Source: Planktothrix serta PCC 8927 (lineage in GTDB: Bacteria; Cyanobacteriota; Cyanobacteriia; Cyanobacteriales; Microcoleaceae). Taken from it: a stretch of 47,514 nt of DNA. Numbering within the stretch: the first letter of the stretch is position 1; each line of letters opens with the position of its first letter. The position numbers and the translations under genes are program-made. The notes under the pieces were generated by a model. It ran no database searches. It saw only the letters and a list, made by a program, of their open reading frames with translations, and had not been told where the DNA came from. Below are positions 35,951-45,461 of this stretch, one piece after another. Where the stretch lies: NCBI RefSeq assembly GCF_900010725.2, contig NZ_LR734874.1:22668-70181 (forward strand), given 5' to 3'.

Positions 35951-38900
35951 ATGGCTGTTTTTACCTCTTTGATCCCTTTCGGATTAGATTTTATCACTCC
36001 GAGTAACTTGCTGAACTTTTCGTCAAGTTCTGAAGCCTTTACAGAAATTTTATTCATTGATTCCAATGTCACCGATTATCAGTATCTACTATCAGGAATT
36101 AAACCGGGAATTTATCCGGTATTGCTGAAAAATGAAACCGATGGTATTGTTCAAATTGGTGAACATCTGAGTCGGTTTGAAAATTTAGAAGCGATTCATT
36201 TAGTTTGTCATGGTAGTCCCGGAGAAATTTATCTCGGAAATACAACCTTAAATTTATCCAATTTATCAATTTATCTACAATCTCTTCAACAGTGGTCTAA
36301 AGCGTTACATCCTAAAGCAAATTTATTAATTTATAGTTGTGAAGTCGCCGACGGTTGGCAAGGAAAAGCCTTTGTTAAAGCCTTAAGTCAAATCACCCAA
36401 ACTCAGGTTGCTGCTACAACAGAAAAACTGGGTCAAGGCTATTGGGATTTTACCGTTACAACCGGAAAAATTAATACTGAACTTGCCTTTAAACCGAGAA
36501 TTCTAAATAATTATAATCATCAATTAGCCTTTTCAATTACTGCCAATAATAATTCCCAAGACCTCCTCAATAATCTCCTGGGAAATACAAGCGGTTTAAG
36601 TAATTTTAACTTGGAAATTACAGGAGATTCTAGTGCTGTTGGTCTGTTTCAAGATGATCCTTTTGGTTTAACGTCAGGGATTGTTTTAAGTACCGGAAAT
36701 GCGGTAGAAATTCCCGGTGTTAATACCGCTTCTGACTTTACTGATTTTGGTGATCTAGGTGCGGATTTGAATACCGACTTAGGAAATCCTGGTATTGATG
36801 GAGATGCAATTACTTTAACAATTACCTTTGATGCTAATGCAACAGCCAAGCAATTATTCTTTCAATATGTCTTTGGTTCAGAAGAATTTGTAGAATATGG
36901 AGGAGATATTTTTAATGATTCCTTTGAACTGTTATTAAATGGAAATAATCTCGCTCAACTCAGTGATGGTCAAACCGTTACTATTAATAATTTAGTTCCC
37001 AATGGCAATGACTCAACAGTCTTTCATCCTGATTATATCAACAATCCTAAAAACCCAGATACCCTAACTAAATTAGATGGATATACAAAGGTTTTAACCT
37101 TTTCCGGTAACATAATTCCCAATAGCAAAAATACCTTAACAATTCAGATTCAAGATGTCTCTGATGGCTCATTAGATTCGGCTGTTTTCCTCAAAAGCGG
37201 TGCATTAGGAACTGTTTTACCCACCGATACAACACCATCCGTTAGTTTCTCTCAACCCACTTATCAAATTAATGAAAATGGCAGTTTAATCGGTTCAGAA
37301 ATTACTATTAACCGCAGTGGAGATGCAACTCAACCCGCCAGTGTTGATGTAATTTTAACCGATGGAACTGCCACTGGAGGCCCAGCCCTAAATCTAGGAA
37401 TTGACTATAATAATACTCCGATTTCTGTTAATTTTGTCGCCAATCAAACCACAGCCACCCTCAACATTCCCATTAATGCCGATAACAATATTGAACCCAC
37501 AGAAACCGTTAATTTAGCCTTAGCAAATCCCAGTAACGGGATTAGTATTGGTTCTCAATCTACTGCGGTTTTAGATATTGTTGAACCCAATATAACTTTA
37601 CCTGTAGTTAATCTCAGTATTAGCCCAACTTCCCTGACAGAAACCGAAACTTTAACCGTATCGGCATTTTTATCGACGGTTACAAATCAGGCTGTTAGTA
37701 TTTATTTAGGATTTCTAGGAACAGCCACAAAAGATCTTGATTATACCGTCTCATCTGATGTTATTGTGATTCCGGCTGGGTCAACCATTGGAAGTATAAC
37801 CTTAACCACAATTAATGATAATTTACTCGAAGACAATGAAAGCATTATTATAGATTTATCCAGTTTAAATAATGCTACAGCCATCGGGGTTCAACAGGTT
37901 GTTTCCCAACTGATTAATAATCCTAATTCTTCTCCCTCTCCCACGCCCGAACCCACACCCGAACCCACGCCCGAACCCACACCCGAACCCACGCCCGAAC
38001 CCACACCCGAACCCACACCCGAACCCATTTCTAATATTACCTTAGATCTAAATCCCGACTGTAGTTGTGATTCCTTAAAGCCGCCAACTATTAATAATAT
38101 TATTCCCAACACAGTTGAAGATACAATTAATGGCCGTGATGGCAATGATCAATTACAAGGAGATGAAAGAAAGAATGCCTTATTTGGTGGGCTAGGAAGT
38201 GATGAAGTTTATGGAAAAGATGGGGATGATAATGTTTATGGGGGTCAAGGAATTAATACGGCTACGGGTAAACCCAATGAAACAGATGTACTATTTGGAA
38301 ATCAAGGATTAGATTATGTTAACGCCAGTGAAGGTGCAGATAAACTCTATGGCGGTAAAGATAACGATGCTATTTTTGGGGGGAAAAATAACGATCTGAT
38401 TTATGGAGATTTAGGAAATGATACCCTCATAGGAGACTTAGGAGATGATACCGTCATTGGTGATACCACCGAACCCCAATTTGAGAACCCCCCCGGACAG
38501 GATTTATTATTCGGAGGAGAAGGGGATGATATGATGTTTGGAAATGGGAATAATGACACCCTAAGTGGAGGTTTAGGAAGTGATAAACTTAATGCAGGGA
38601 AAGGAGATGATCAAGTTTTTGGGGATGAAGATGCCGATGAAATTTATGGAGATTTAGGACAAGATACCCTCTGTGGAGGAGATGAAAACGACACCATTTA
38701 TGGCGGAACTGCAACGAAAACCATTGTTAACAATGGGGAAGATAATGACGAATTATGTGGCGGAAATGGGGATGATCTTCTCAGTGGAAATGAAGGACAG
38801 GATATTATTCATGGAGAAGCCGGAAATGATACCTTGCATGGGGGATCTGATGGAGATACATTAATAGGTGGAGAAGGAAGCGATCGCATTTTTGGGGATA

Positions 38901-39175
38901 GTGGTGATGATATTCTATGGGGAGGAAATGGCAATAATACTTTAACGGGAGGTCAAGGAAAAGATTTGTTTTTAATTGAGTTACAAGGTCAACAAATTAT
39001 TACCGATTTTACCCAGGGTCAAGATGTTTTAGTTCTCACAACCGGATTAACTTTTGAACAATTGAATTTTACCCTTAATAATGGCGCATTACAGATTCAA
39101 AATCAAGGTCAAACCCTGGCTATATTAATAGGAACTCCTGCAATTAATCAAAGTGATTTTGTTCTGGCTTCTTAA
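35951..39175 (+). CDS. DUF4347 / choice-of-anchor L / Calx-beta / RTX surface protein
   Basis: 1074 residues from the ATG at 35951 (a TTG at 35909 is the alternative). In order: DUF4347 (1-190) with His87 in VCHGSPGE and Cys130 in IYSCEVADG, a choice-of-anchor L region (195-420, FFQYVFGSEEF), Calx-beta-like segments (430-650), a Pro-Thr-Glu linker (662-692), many GGxGxD calcium repeats (725-996) and a C-terminal end domain (LFLIELQG, ITDFTQGQDVL) typical of type I secretion substrates. Probably a secreted, calcium-folded cell-surface or matrix protein. No classical signal peptide, as expected for type I export. Confidence 0.9.
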   Translation: MAVFTSLIPFGLDFITPSNLLNFSSSSEAFTEILFIDSNVTDYQYLLSGIKPGIYPVLLKNETDGIVQIGEHLSRFENLEAIHLVCHGSPGEIYLGNTTLNLSNLSIYLQSLQQWSKALHPKANLLIYSCEVADGWQGKAFVKALSQITQTQVAATTEKLGQGYWDFTVTTGKINTELAFKPRILNNYNHQLAFSITANNNSQDLLNNLLGNTSGLSNFNLEITGDSSAVGLFQDDPFGLTSGIVLSTGNAVEIPGVNTASDFTDFGDLGADLNTDLGNPGIDGDAITLTITFDANATAKQLFFQYVFGSEEFVEYGGDIFNDSFELLLNGNNLAQLSDGQTVTINNLVPNGNDSTVFHPDYINNPKNPDTLTKLDGYTKVLTFSGNIIPNSKNTLTIQIQDVSDGSLDSAVFLKSGALGTVLPTDTTPSVSFSQPTYQINENGSLIGSEITINRSGDATQPASVDVILTDGTATGGPALNLGIDYNNTPISVNFVANQTTATLNIPINADNNIEPTETVNLALANPSNGISIGSQSTAVLDIVEPNITLPVVNLSISPTSLTETETLTVSAFLSTVTNQAVSIYLGFLGTATKDLDYTVSSDVIVIPAGSTIGSITLTTINDNLLEDNESIIIDLSSLNNATAIGVQQVVSQLINNPNSSPSPTPEPTPEPTPEPTPEPTPEPTPEPTPEPISNITLDLNPDCSCDSLKPPTINNIIPNTVEDTINGRDGNDQLQGDERKNALFGGLGSDEVYGKDGDDNVYGGQGINTATGKPNETDVLFGNQGLDYVNASEGADKLYGGKDNDAIFGGKNNDLIYGDLGNDTLIGDLGDDTVIGDTTEPQFENPPGQDLLFGGEGDDMMFGNGNNDTLSGGLGSDKLNAGKGDDQVFGDEDADEIYGDLGQDTLCGGDENDTIYGGTATKTIVNNGEDNDELCGGNGDDLLSGNEGQDIIHGEAGNDTLHGGSDGDTLIGGEGSDRIFGDSGDDILWGGNGNNTLTGGQGKDLFLIELQGQQIITDFTQGQDVLVLTTGLTFEQLNFTLNNGALQIQNQGQTLAILIGTPAINQSDFVLAS
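37938..38027 (+). repeat. 12-bp coding tandem repeat (Pro-Thr-Pro-Glu linker)
   Basis: Seven or so units of CCCGAACCCAC plus A or G encode PEPT repeats separating the Calx-beta part from the RTX part. The alternation of A and G in the last base marks two interleaved unit variants. Confidence 0.9.
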
Positions 39176-39424
39176 AAGTGTGGAACAGGCAACATGAGAT
39201 GTTCAGTGGGGTGTCAGGGATTTCTAAGGATCTAATATAAAGTTTAGTTAAAAGTTTTAGCAAAATATGAAGTCCCCCGACTTTCGCAATATCCCTGTTG
39301 TTTAACTCCCGTAAGGGTTTAGACACTTTAACAGTCTAATTCTTGTCCGCAAGGGACTTGATCAGAACTTGGTACAATGCAACGAGAGTTAATTAGTTTT
39401 AGAATTCTGAACCCTTAAATTTCT

Positions 39425-39889
39425 ATGACAACTGCAACAGCATATCCTAACGCCCCTGATCTATCCACTGATGATTATGTCGTCATTGGTTTAGCAACCT
39501 GTTTTATTAAAGAAGATGGGGAAGTTCATCAAGTTCAAGTGGTTGAGCCCATTCCCTCGGCGGCTTTAGAAGCCATTTTGAAAGGAGTTCCTACATCCTA
39601 TTCAATCGCTTATGCTGTAACATTGGGTTCTATTTTAAGTAATGGAGAAGCTAAAATCCCCCCAGAATTGGCAACAGATGCCCATTTTTGTGAAAATTTT
39701 ACCGATCGCGCGATCGCAGCAACTCGCACCTACCATAATCGCCCCCAAGCCCAAACTCATATTCCATTAGGAACAACATTTAAAGAATTTAATTACTCCC
39801 TAGAACGAAAACGGGTTTTAAATTCTGAGCGAATGATTCGGACTGAAGATAACGTTAAACAACACGCTTATACTCACCAAGTTCTTTAA
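39425..39889 (+). CDS. Conserved cyanobacterial hypothetical protein
   Basis: 154 residues, cytosolic, with no membrane span or signal. DYVVIGLATCFIKEDGEVHQ and a basic C-terminal part (ERKRVLNSERMI) stand out. I recognise no domain; proteins of this look are widely kept in cyanobacteria, but this is memory, not a search. Its preceding 250-base gap holds only a small GTCC/GGAC stem near 39341-39354. Confidence 0.65.
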   Translation: MTTATAYPNAPDLSTDDYVVIGLATCFIKEDGEVHQVQVVEPIPSAALEAILKGVPTSYSIAYAVTLGSILSNGEAKIPPELATDAHFCENFTDRAIAATRTYHNRPQAQTHIPLGTTFKEFNYSLERKRVLNSERMIRTEDNVKQHAYTHQVL

Positions 39890-39910
39890 TTTTAGGGAAA
39901 TTTAAGTTAG

Positions 39911-39952
39911 GGCGATATCCGTTGACATCCGCCTAGGGTCAAGGATATCGCC
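39911..39952. terminator. Bidirectional stem-loop between convergent genes
   Basis: GGCGATATCC (39911-39920) and GGATATCGCC (39943-39952) pair perfectly, and TTGAC/GTCAA extends the stem inside. It sits 22 bases past one stop and 8 before the other. No long T-run. Confidence 0.55.
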
Positions 39953-39959
39953 TCAATCT

Positions 39960-40769
39960 TTAATTATTTTGATTGTCCTGTTGTTGGGTTTCTTGTAACG
40001 CTTGAATTTGTTCAACCGTTAACTCTGTTGTTTGGGAAATCTGTTCTAAACTCATCCCCATTTGAAGTAATAAAATTGCAACTTGTCGCAGTGCTTCAGC
40101 CCGACCTTCAGTAAACCCTTCAGCCCGACCTTGTTCTTTACCTCGTCGCAAAATTTCTTGATACATGGTTGATTCTTGCATAATATCACTCCTAATAATC
40201 CGTTGAATGACATTGGTTTCTAATACTAATCCGGCGAGAATTGAAGATGCGGCGATCAGATTACTTTGAACACGCCGATCTGCAATTTGTTCAACGACTT
40301 GGGAGACTTGAGTTAATACCTGTGCGGGATCATTAGTTTGACTTAATACCGCAAAGGGTAATAACCCAGGAACTCTCAAAAATTCCTCTGTAGGCTGTTC
40401 CCAGAGACGAATGACTTCAAATTCATGGGAGGTTTTTTCGAGTCTAAAGGTATTTTGTTGAACTAAGGGGGAGTTAGTTCGTTGTAAATAAATCACCACT
40501 TGACGCATCACCTTTTGGGGAAACCGTCGATAGACCCTTACTCGATAATCTAACATCCGAAAGGGCATCATGGCATCCGGTTGAGTTTGAAATTCCGTAT
40601 GCAATACTAACTCATCGGATTGTAGTAAAATTAATGAATCTGCCCGAATCGGTTCTAAGGATAACTCCGTTGGACTCAGTTGTGTTAACTGAATGGGAGA
40701 ACCCAATAACCAACTCGCTAAATCCTCAGAAAAATTCTCTGCGATAAATTTGCAGATATTATCAAACAC
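39960..40769 (-). CDS. Rpn-family (PD-(D/E)XK) recombination-promoting nuclease / putative transposase
   Basis: 269 residues. The nuclease core is seen near residue 35-60 as ADSLILLQSDELVLHTEFQT, giving the D...ExQ pattern of the Rpn/DUF4351 group, followed by MLDYRVRVYRRF. A short repeated RAEGFTEGRAEALRQ segment leads into a C-terminal helical part (LLLQMGMSLEQISQTTELTVEQI) typical of this expanded cyanobacterial family. Rpn proteins cut DNA and promote recombination. No terminal repeats flank the gene, so its own mobility is not shown. Confidence 0.85.
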   Translation of the reverse strand: MFDNICKFIAENFSEDLASWLLGSPIQLTQLSPTELSLEPIRADSLILLQSDELVLHTEFQTQPDAMMPFRMLDYRVRVYRRFPQKVMRQVVIYLQRTNSPLVQQNTFRLEKTSHEFEVIRLWEQPTEEFLRVPGLLPFAVLSQTNDPAQVLTQVSQVVEQIADRRVQSNLIAASSILAGLVLETNVIQRIIRSDIMQESTMYQEILRRGKEQGRAEGFTEGRAEALRQVAILLLQMGMSLEQISQTTELTVEQIQALQETQQQDNQNN

Positions 40770-40851
40770 GCTTGCCTTTCCTTCCCTCGTCTTGATAATT
40801 TAATGATAAACTTTTTAAGGAAGTTCTAAGCTTAAAAAAGGATAAACATCA

Positions 40852-41409
40852 ATGTTAAAACTCTATGGTGGTGCTCGCAGTCGGGCTTCAATTGTGCAAT
40901 GGTATTTAGAAGAAATCGAGGTTCCCTACGAGTTTATTCTATTAGATATGCAAGCCGGAGAACACCTAAAACCGGAATTCATGGCGATCAATCCGATTGG
41001 CAAAGTTCCCGCCATTGTTGAGGACGACTTTAAACTGTGGGAGTCGGGAGCAATTTTATTATATTTAGCTGAAAAACATGGCAAACTGCCTAATTCTGCT
41101 GAAGAAAAAGCCGAAATTTATCAATGGGTCTTATTTGGAAATGCTACGCTAGGAACGGGAATTTTTATAGAAGCAAATCGGGAAAAAGAAACTCCTCGTT
41201 TACTAAACCCTTTGAATGAAATTTTGACGAAACAGCCCTTTTTAATGGGGGATGAATTGAATGTTGCTGATATTGCAGTCGGTTCGCTTTTAGCTTATAT
41301 TCCCTTAATGTTGCAGTTGGATTTAAGCCCCTATCCGGCTGTTTTAGAATATATTAAACGCTTAACAGAAAGACCTGCATTTCAAAAAACCATTGGCAGC
41401 AGAAAGTAA
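40852..41409 (+). CDS. Glutathione S-transferase family protein
   Basis: 185 residues. The N-terminal thioredoxin-like domain reads MLKLYGGARSRASIVQWYLE, with MAINPIGKVPAIVEDDFKLWESGAI giving the conserved cis-Pro and glutathione gamma-glutamyl site. The C-terminal helical domain has the MGDELNVADIAVGSLL motif. Shorter than many GSTs by about 15-20 residues but complete at both ends. Substrate unknown. Confidence 0.88.
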   Translation: MLKLYGGARSRASIVQWYLEEIEVPYEFILLDMQAGEHLKPEFMAINPIGKVPAIVEDDFKLWESGAILLYLAEKHGKLPNSAEEKAEIYQWVLFGNATLGTGIFIEANREKETPRLLNPLNEILTKQPFLMGDELNVADIAVGSLLAYIPLMLQLDLSPYPAVLEYIKRLTERPAFQKTIGSRK

Positions 41410-41420
41410 TATTAACCCAA

Positions 41421-41527
41421 CAGTGGCTATCAGCGTTGAGTTAGAAATAGCGGGAAGTTAAACCCTAAATTGAGTAAACCTCCACAATTTTCCAGCTTAA
41501 CGCTGATAGCTGAAACTGGTTTTTTTT
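41421..41527 (+). terminator. Long hairpin with T-run after the GST gene
   Basis: GCTATCAGCGTT (41426-41437) pairs perfectly with AACGCTGATAGC (41499-41510), closed by CAGT/ACTG, and is followed by a run of eight T on the plus strand. It serves the GST gene and abuts the psbK stop on the other strand. Confidence 0.6.
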
Positions 41528-41663
41528 ATTTGAATCCCACAGAGGCTTGCCAAACAAAAGCCAACAACAGGAAAAAGACAGGGATAACAGGCAGAATGTC
41601 AACGACAGGGCTAAAAATGGAGTAAGCTTCGGGTAGCTTTGCTAACAGCAGTGCTGCTTCCAT
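41526..41663 (-). CDS. psbK: Photosystem II reaction center protein K
   Basis: 45 residues, exactly the usual precursor length. [17 protein letters not shown] is the cleaved leader and start of the mature protein, and [19 protein letters not shown] is the single membrane span with the family's proline pair. PsbK sits by CP43 in photosystem II. The mature form begins near KLPEAY. A GAGAGG ribosome binding site lies 11 bases before the ATG. Confidence 0.95.
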   Translation of the reverse strand: MEAALLLAKLPEAYSIFSPVVDILPVIPVFFLLLAFVWQASVGFK

Positions 41664-41753
41664 GAATTAATATACCTCTCTAAAAATTATGTGGGCGAAT
41701 TTTAACGTATTTTACCACGCCCGGTCATGGGAACTTACGAATTTTATAGAGAA

Positions 41754-41833
41754 GGGAACAGGGAACAGGGAACAGGGAACAGGGAATGAAGTTAGTCGCT
41801 CAACCGTCAACAGCCAACAGCCAACAGCCAACA
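41754..41833. repeat. GGGAACA and ACAGCCA heptamer arrays
   Basis: GGGAACA x4 with a GGGAATG end (41754-41788), then CAACAGC-type heptamers (about 41806-41833) reaching two bases from the transglutaminase stop. Confidence 0.85.
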
Positions 41834-41834
41834 A

Positions 41835-42683
41835 TTAACCCTCTATCTTGGCAATTGAAACATGAAATTCCATCTGGGAGGTGGCACCACTACCCCGAAA
41901 TGTCCCTTTAATGGGGACGGCGTGGCGGGGAATGGCTGTGGCGACTAAGGGAATATGGCGATCGCTAATGGCCAATCCTTGAGTCGGATCATACCCTCGC
42001 CATCCCGCACCGGGTAAATAAACTTCGGCCCAAGCGTGTAAATCCCGTTTTTCTCGGTTTAAATTCCCTTCTTGATATCCACTCACAAAACGAGTCGCTA
42101 AATTCATCATCCGACACGCTTCCATAAATATAACGGTTAAATCTCGACAGGAACCAAACTGTTGTGTCCAAGTGATACCGGGTGGTAGGGGACGACCTTG
42201 GGGGCGAATAATATGTTGACAAGTATCATGAATTTTTTGATTTAATTCACTTAAAAAATTGAGAGTTTGTCCCTGAGTTTTATGCCAAATTTCTTGAGCA
42301 AGTTGGGTAATAATTGGATCAGGAAGTTTTTGTAAATAAGGTTGTAAATGACTCAAAATAGGAGCCGGATATTCTACAACAGGTAACTCCATTGCCCAAG
42401 GTTCTAATAAATAATGAAAGGGGTTAGTACAATGGGTTTCGACTTGGGAATTGACTTTAATTTTTAATTCTTCAGTGGGTTTGGAAAACCAAATCTTGAT
42501 GATGTCATTTCCGTCTAATCCCAAGCAATTTGATAACCCTAGAGGCTGGGGAAAAACCTCTAAAGAAAACTCTTGTACGCTTTGAAAAGCATCAGAACGG
42601 GGACGTAACTGAATCAAATGGGGATCTAAAGCAACAGGTTGGCTGTAAGTGTAATGGGTAAGGTGAGTAATATTATAGATCAT
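41835..42683 (-). CDS. Transglutaminase-like (cysteine protease fold) protein
   Basis: 282 residues. An N-terminal strand-rich domain (MIYNITHLTHYTYSQPVALDP) precedes the catalytic core: Cys179 in QFGSCRDLTVIF, His216 in LHAWAEVY and Asp232 in WRGYDPTQG. Such proteins act as peptidases or amide-modifying enzymes. The ATG overlaps the alpha-E stop by four bases (ATGA), so the two are translationally coupled, and this is the last gene of the ATP-grasp/alpha-E unit. Confidence 0.9.
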   Translation of the reverse strand: MIYNITHLTHYTYSQPVALDPHLIQLRPRSDAFQSVQEFSLEVFPQPLGLSNCLGLDGNDIIKIWFSKPTEELKIKVNSQVETHCTNPFHYLLEPWAMELPVVEYPAPILSHLQPYLQKLPDPIITQLAQEIWHKTQGQTLNFLSELNQKIHDTCQHIIRPQGRPLPPGITWTQQFGSCRDLTVIFMEACRMMNLATRFVSGYQEGNLNREKRDLHAWAEVYLPGAGWRGYDPTQGLAISDRHIPLVATAIPRHAVPIKGTFRGSGATSQMEFHVSIAKIEG

Positions 42684-43669
42684 GAACTCGTTTGAGTTTG
42701 GCTTAATACTAGGGGACTGGCAACAGGTTTAAGGGCAAAAAAGGCTTCAAAAATTCGTTCGCCTACGCGATTCATTCGATGTTGTAAATCATCGAGAAAT
42801 TCATGAATTCCATCTTGCATAATTTCTTCAATTGTGGTATAATCCAGTTCAGAACGTAATCGCCCTAACTCCCGTTCGGCGGGGTTTTCCCAAGTTCCGG
42901 GGCTGGTTCCAGTAATACATTGTAGCGATCGCTCTGCCTGTAATAAACAATATTCAATTGAGCGCGGAAATTCCCGATCTAAAATTAGAAATTCCACCAC
43001 CCTAGACGGTGTAATTCGGTGTTGTTTGCGTTTGCGATACATTTCATAAGCACTAGCTGATTTTAACAAAGAAATCCACTGAATTTCATCAATAGTTGTT
43101 CCCACATCCTGCACTGAAGGCAATAAAATATAATACTTCACATCTAAAATTCGAGACGTTTTATCCGCCCGTTCTAATAATCTCCCCATGTTGCCAAAAT
43201 GCCAGCCTTCATTATGAGACATAGTAGCATCCATGACTCCCGCAAATTGATGTCCGCGCATTTTCACTTGATAGAAGAAATCCGAGAGTTGATAGTAACT
43301 TTCTCCCACCGCCGCATCTCGAACCATCAGATAAAATTCGTTGACTTGTTCCCACATTTCGGAGGAGATTACCTCTCGAACAGAACGGGCATTTTCACGC
43401 GCTGCCCGTAAACAAGATAAAATAGAATTCGGATAATTACTATCAAAGGTTAAAAATCGGATCACATTTTCTTCTGTTGCTTCTCCATACCGTTCTTTAA
43501 ACACCTCTAAATCCCCCGTTGTGACAACAATCGGTTTCCACTGTTGTTGAACACCAGAGGGAGAATCTAGCAACAAATTTTGATTCACATCAATAAAACG
43601 AGCAATATTTTCCGCCCGTTCGACATAACGATTTAACCAATAAATAGAATCTGCAACGCGGCTTAACAT
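42680..43669 (-). CDS. Alpha-E domain protein (DUF403)
   Basis: 329 residues, nearly all helical. The N-terminal MLSRVADSIYWLNRYVERAENIARFIDV is shown in part here as MLSRVADSIYWLNRY and ERAENIARF, the family's hallmark, with RLLERADKTSRILD in the middle. The family is almost always next to circularly permuted ATP-grasp genes, as here. Its own activity is unknown; it may carry or bind the substrate of the ATP-grasp enzyme. Confidence 0.9.
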   Translation of the reverse strand: MLSRVADSIYWLNRYVERAENIARFIDVNQNLLLDSPSGVQQQWKPIVVTTGDLEVFKERYGEATEENVIRFLTFDSNYPNSILSCLRAARENARSVREVISSEMWEQVNEFYLMVRDAAVGESYYQLSDFFYQVKMRGHQFAGVMDATMSHNEGWHFGNMGRLLERADKTSRILDVKYYILLPSVQDVGTTIDEIQWISLLKSASAYEMYRKRKQHRITPSRVVEFLILDREFPRSIEYCLLQAERSLQCITGTSPGTWENPAERELGRLRSELDYTTIEEIMQDGIHEFLDDLQHRMNRVGERIFEAFFALKPVASPLVLSQTQTSS

Positions 43670-43679
43670 ATTGATAATT

Positions 43680-43721
43680 GTTGACGGTTGATAGTTGACT
43701 GTTGGCTGTTGACGGTTGAGT
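43680..43721. repeat. GTTGRCN heptamer array x6
   Basis: GTTGACG, GTTGATA, GTTGACT, GTTGGCT, GTTGACG, GTTGAGT in register, filling the gap between the alpha-E start and the ATP-grasp stop, which is two bases beyond. Confidence 0.85.
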
Positions 43722-43723
43722 TT

Positions 43724-45157
43724 TTATTCACATAAAACCCAAGTATCCTTACTTCCACCTCCTTGAGAAGAATTAACCACTAATGACCCTTTTTTCATCG
43801 CCACACGGGTTAATCCTCCTGGATGAACGTAGATATCCTCACCATATAAAATATAGGGTCTTAAATCAACGTGACATCCTTCAAAAGTATCCCCTAATAA
43901 AGTCGGAACCCGTGATAAAGATAGCGTTGGCTGGGCGATATAATTTCGAGGATTCGCTTTAATTTTTTCGGCAAATTCTAGGCGTTCTGCTTCTGTCGAT
44001 TGAGTTCCCACTAACATCCCATAACCTCCCGCTTCATTGGCGGCTTTAACAACTAATTGGTCAAGGTTTGCTAACACATATTCTAGTTGTTTGGGTTCCC
44101 AACATAAATAAGTTGGAACATTGGATAAAATTTGTTCTTCTCCTAAATAATATTGAATCATTTGGGGAACATAAGCATAAATCACTTTATCATCCGCAAT
44201 TCCCGTTCCTAACGCATTCGCCAGCGCAACTCGACCATTTCGATACACTTCCGTTAACCCTGGAACCCCTAACATGGATTCAGGATTAAAGGCTAATGGG
44301 TCAATAAAAGTATCATCAATTCGACGATAAATGACATCGACCCGTTTTAAACCCTTAGTGGTTCGCATTTGCACATAGCCATCACTCACCACTAAATCCC
44401 GTCCTTCGACTAATTCTACACCCATTTGTTGGGCGAGAAAAGAGTGTTCAAAGTAGGCAGAATTATACATCCCCGGAGTTAATACAACAACGGTAGGGTT
44501 GCTAATATGATCCCCGACTAAATTCAGCAAAGCATCTAATAAATGACTGGGATATTCATCAACGGGTTGAATTCCTAATTTCGCAAAAATTTGAGGGAAT
44601 GTTGTTTTCATCACCCGCCGATTTTCTAACACATAGGAAACCCCAGAAGGACAGCGTAAATTATCTTCGAGAACGTACCATTTTCCCTCTTTGTCTCTAA
44701 CTAAATCCGTTCCCGTAATATGACACCAAATTCCTTTAGGGGGTTTTAATCCCATACAAGGTTTGAGAAATCCCTTAGAAGAATAGATTAATTCTTCAGG
44801 AATAATTTTATCTTTGATGATTTTCTGTTCTCCATAAATATCATCAATAAATAAATTCAACGTATGGATTCGTTGCTTTAATCCCTGTTCTAACCAAGCC
44901 CATTCTGAAGCGGAAACAATGCGGGGAATTAAGTCAAAAGGTAATATGCGTTCTGTCCCTTCACTATCACTATAGACATTAAAGGTCGCCCCCAATTTCA
45001 TCATCGCCGTTTTAGCCGCTTCCTGTCGGATTTCTAAATCCCCTGGGGATAGAGAATTAATCCGATCAATTAACGCTGCTGCGTAGGGACGAGGTTGTCC
45101 TTTCGCAACAAAAAGTTCATCGTAGAATTCACCTGGATCGTAGGATTGAAATCGCAC
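43724..45157 (-). CDS. Circularly permuted type 2 ATP-grasp protein (DUF404/DUF407)
   Basis: 477 residues, complete. Seen are QSYDPGEFYDELFVAKGQPR at the N-terminus, the conserved TPGMYNSAYFEHSFLAQQMG segment, and KAANEAGGYGMLVG for ATP binding. ATP-grasp enzymes activate carboxylates and join them to amines, so with the downstream alpha-E and transglutaminase proteins a peptide-like product or peptide tag is inferred (no product is shown by sequence). First gene of the unit; a 304-base gap separates it from the divergent zinc-ribbon gene. Confidence 0.92.
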   Translation of the reverse strand: MRFQSYDPGEFYDELFVAKGQPRPYAAALIDRINSLSPGDLEIRQEAAKTAMMKLGATFNVYSDSEGTERILPFDLIPRIVSASEWAWLEQGLKQRIHTLNLFIDDIYGEQKIIKDKIIPEELIYSSKGFLKPCMGLKPPKGIWCHITGTDLVRDKEGKWYVLEDNLRCPSGVSYVLENRRVMKTTFPQIFAKLGIQPVDEYPSHLLDALLNLVGDHISNPTVVVLTPGMYNSAYFEHSFLAQQMGVELVEGRDLVVSDGYVQMRTTKGLKRVDVIYRRIDDTFIDPLAFNPESMLGVPGLTEVYRNGRVALANALGTGIADDKVIYAYVPQMIQYYLGEEQILSNVPTYLCWEPKQLEYVLANLDQLVVKAANEAGGYGMLVGTQSTEAERLEFAEKIKANPRNYIAQPTLSLSRVPTLLGDTFEGCHVDLRPYILYGEDIYVHPGGLTRVAMKKGSLVVNSSQGGGSKDTWVLCE

Positions 45158-45461
45158 TGGCTTTTATCCTAATTGATTGCTATATCATTGACATATAAAA
45201 GTTTGAGAGACTCCTTAACTGTAGCTTCTGATACAAATCTACCAAACCCTTACTCCTAACTAGAAGTAGGACTGAGGGAATTAGGCGGGAATTTGGATCA
45301 AACCCTAAGTTTCTCTTTAACTCTTCCTAAAGACATCTTGTCTTCTTTTGAGAACATTATCTACAATAGACCTAACCTTATTATCAAACAATTGTGTCTT
45401 TCTAATCTAAAAACATAGTTAAGATTTTACCAACTTTTGTAATTTTATACCACAAGCATCA
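45158..45461. other. Divergent intergenic region
   Basis: 304 AT-rich bases between the ATP-grasp unit and the zinc-ribbon gene. I see no gene, heptamer array or strong palindrome. Confidence 0.5.

Noticed and set aside
37891-38145. Minus-strand open frame rich in Gly-Ser-Val
   Set aside because: It is the antisense reading of the PEPT repeat linker in the RTX protein gene.
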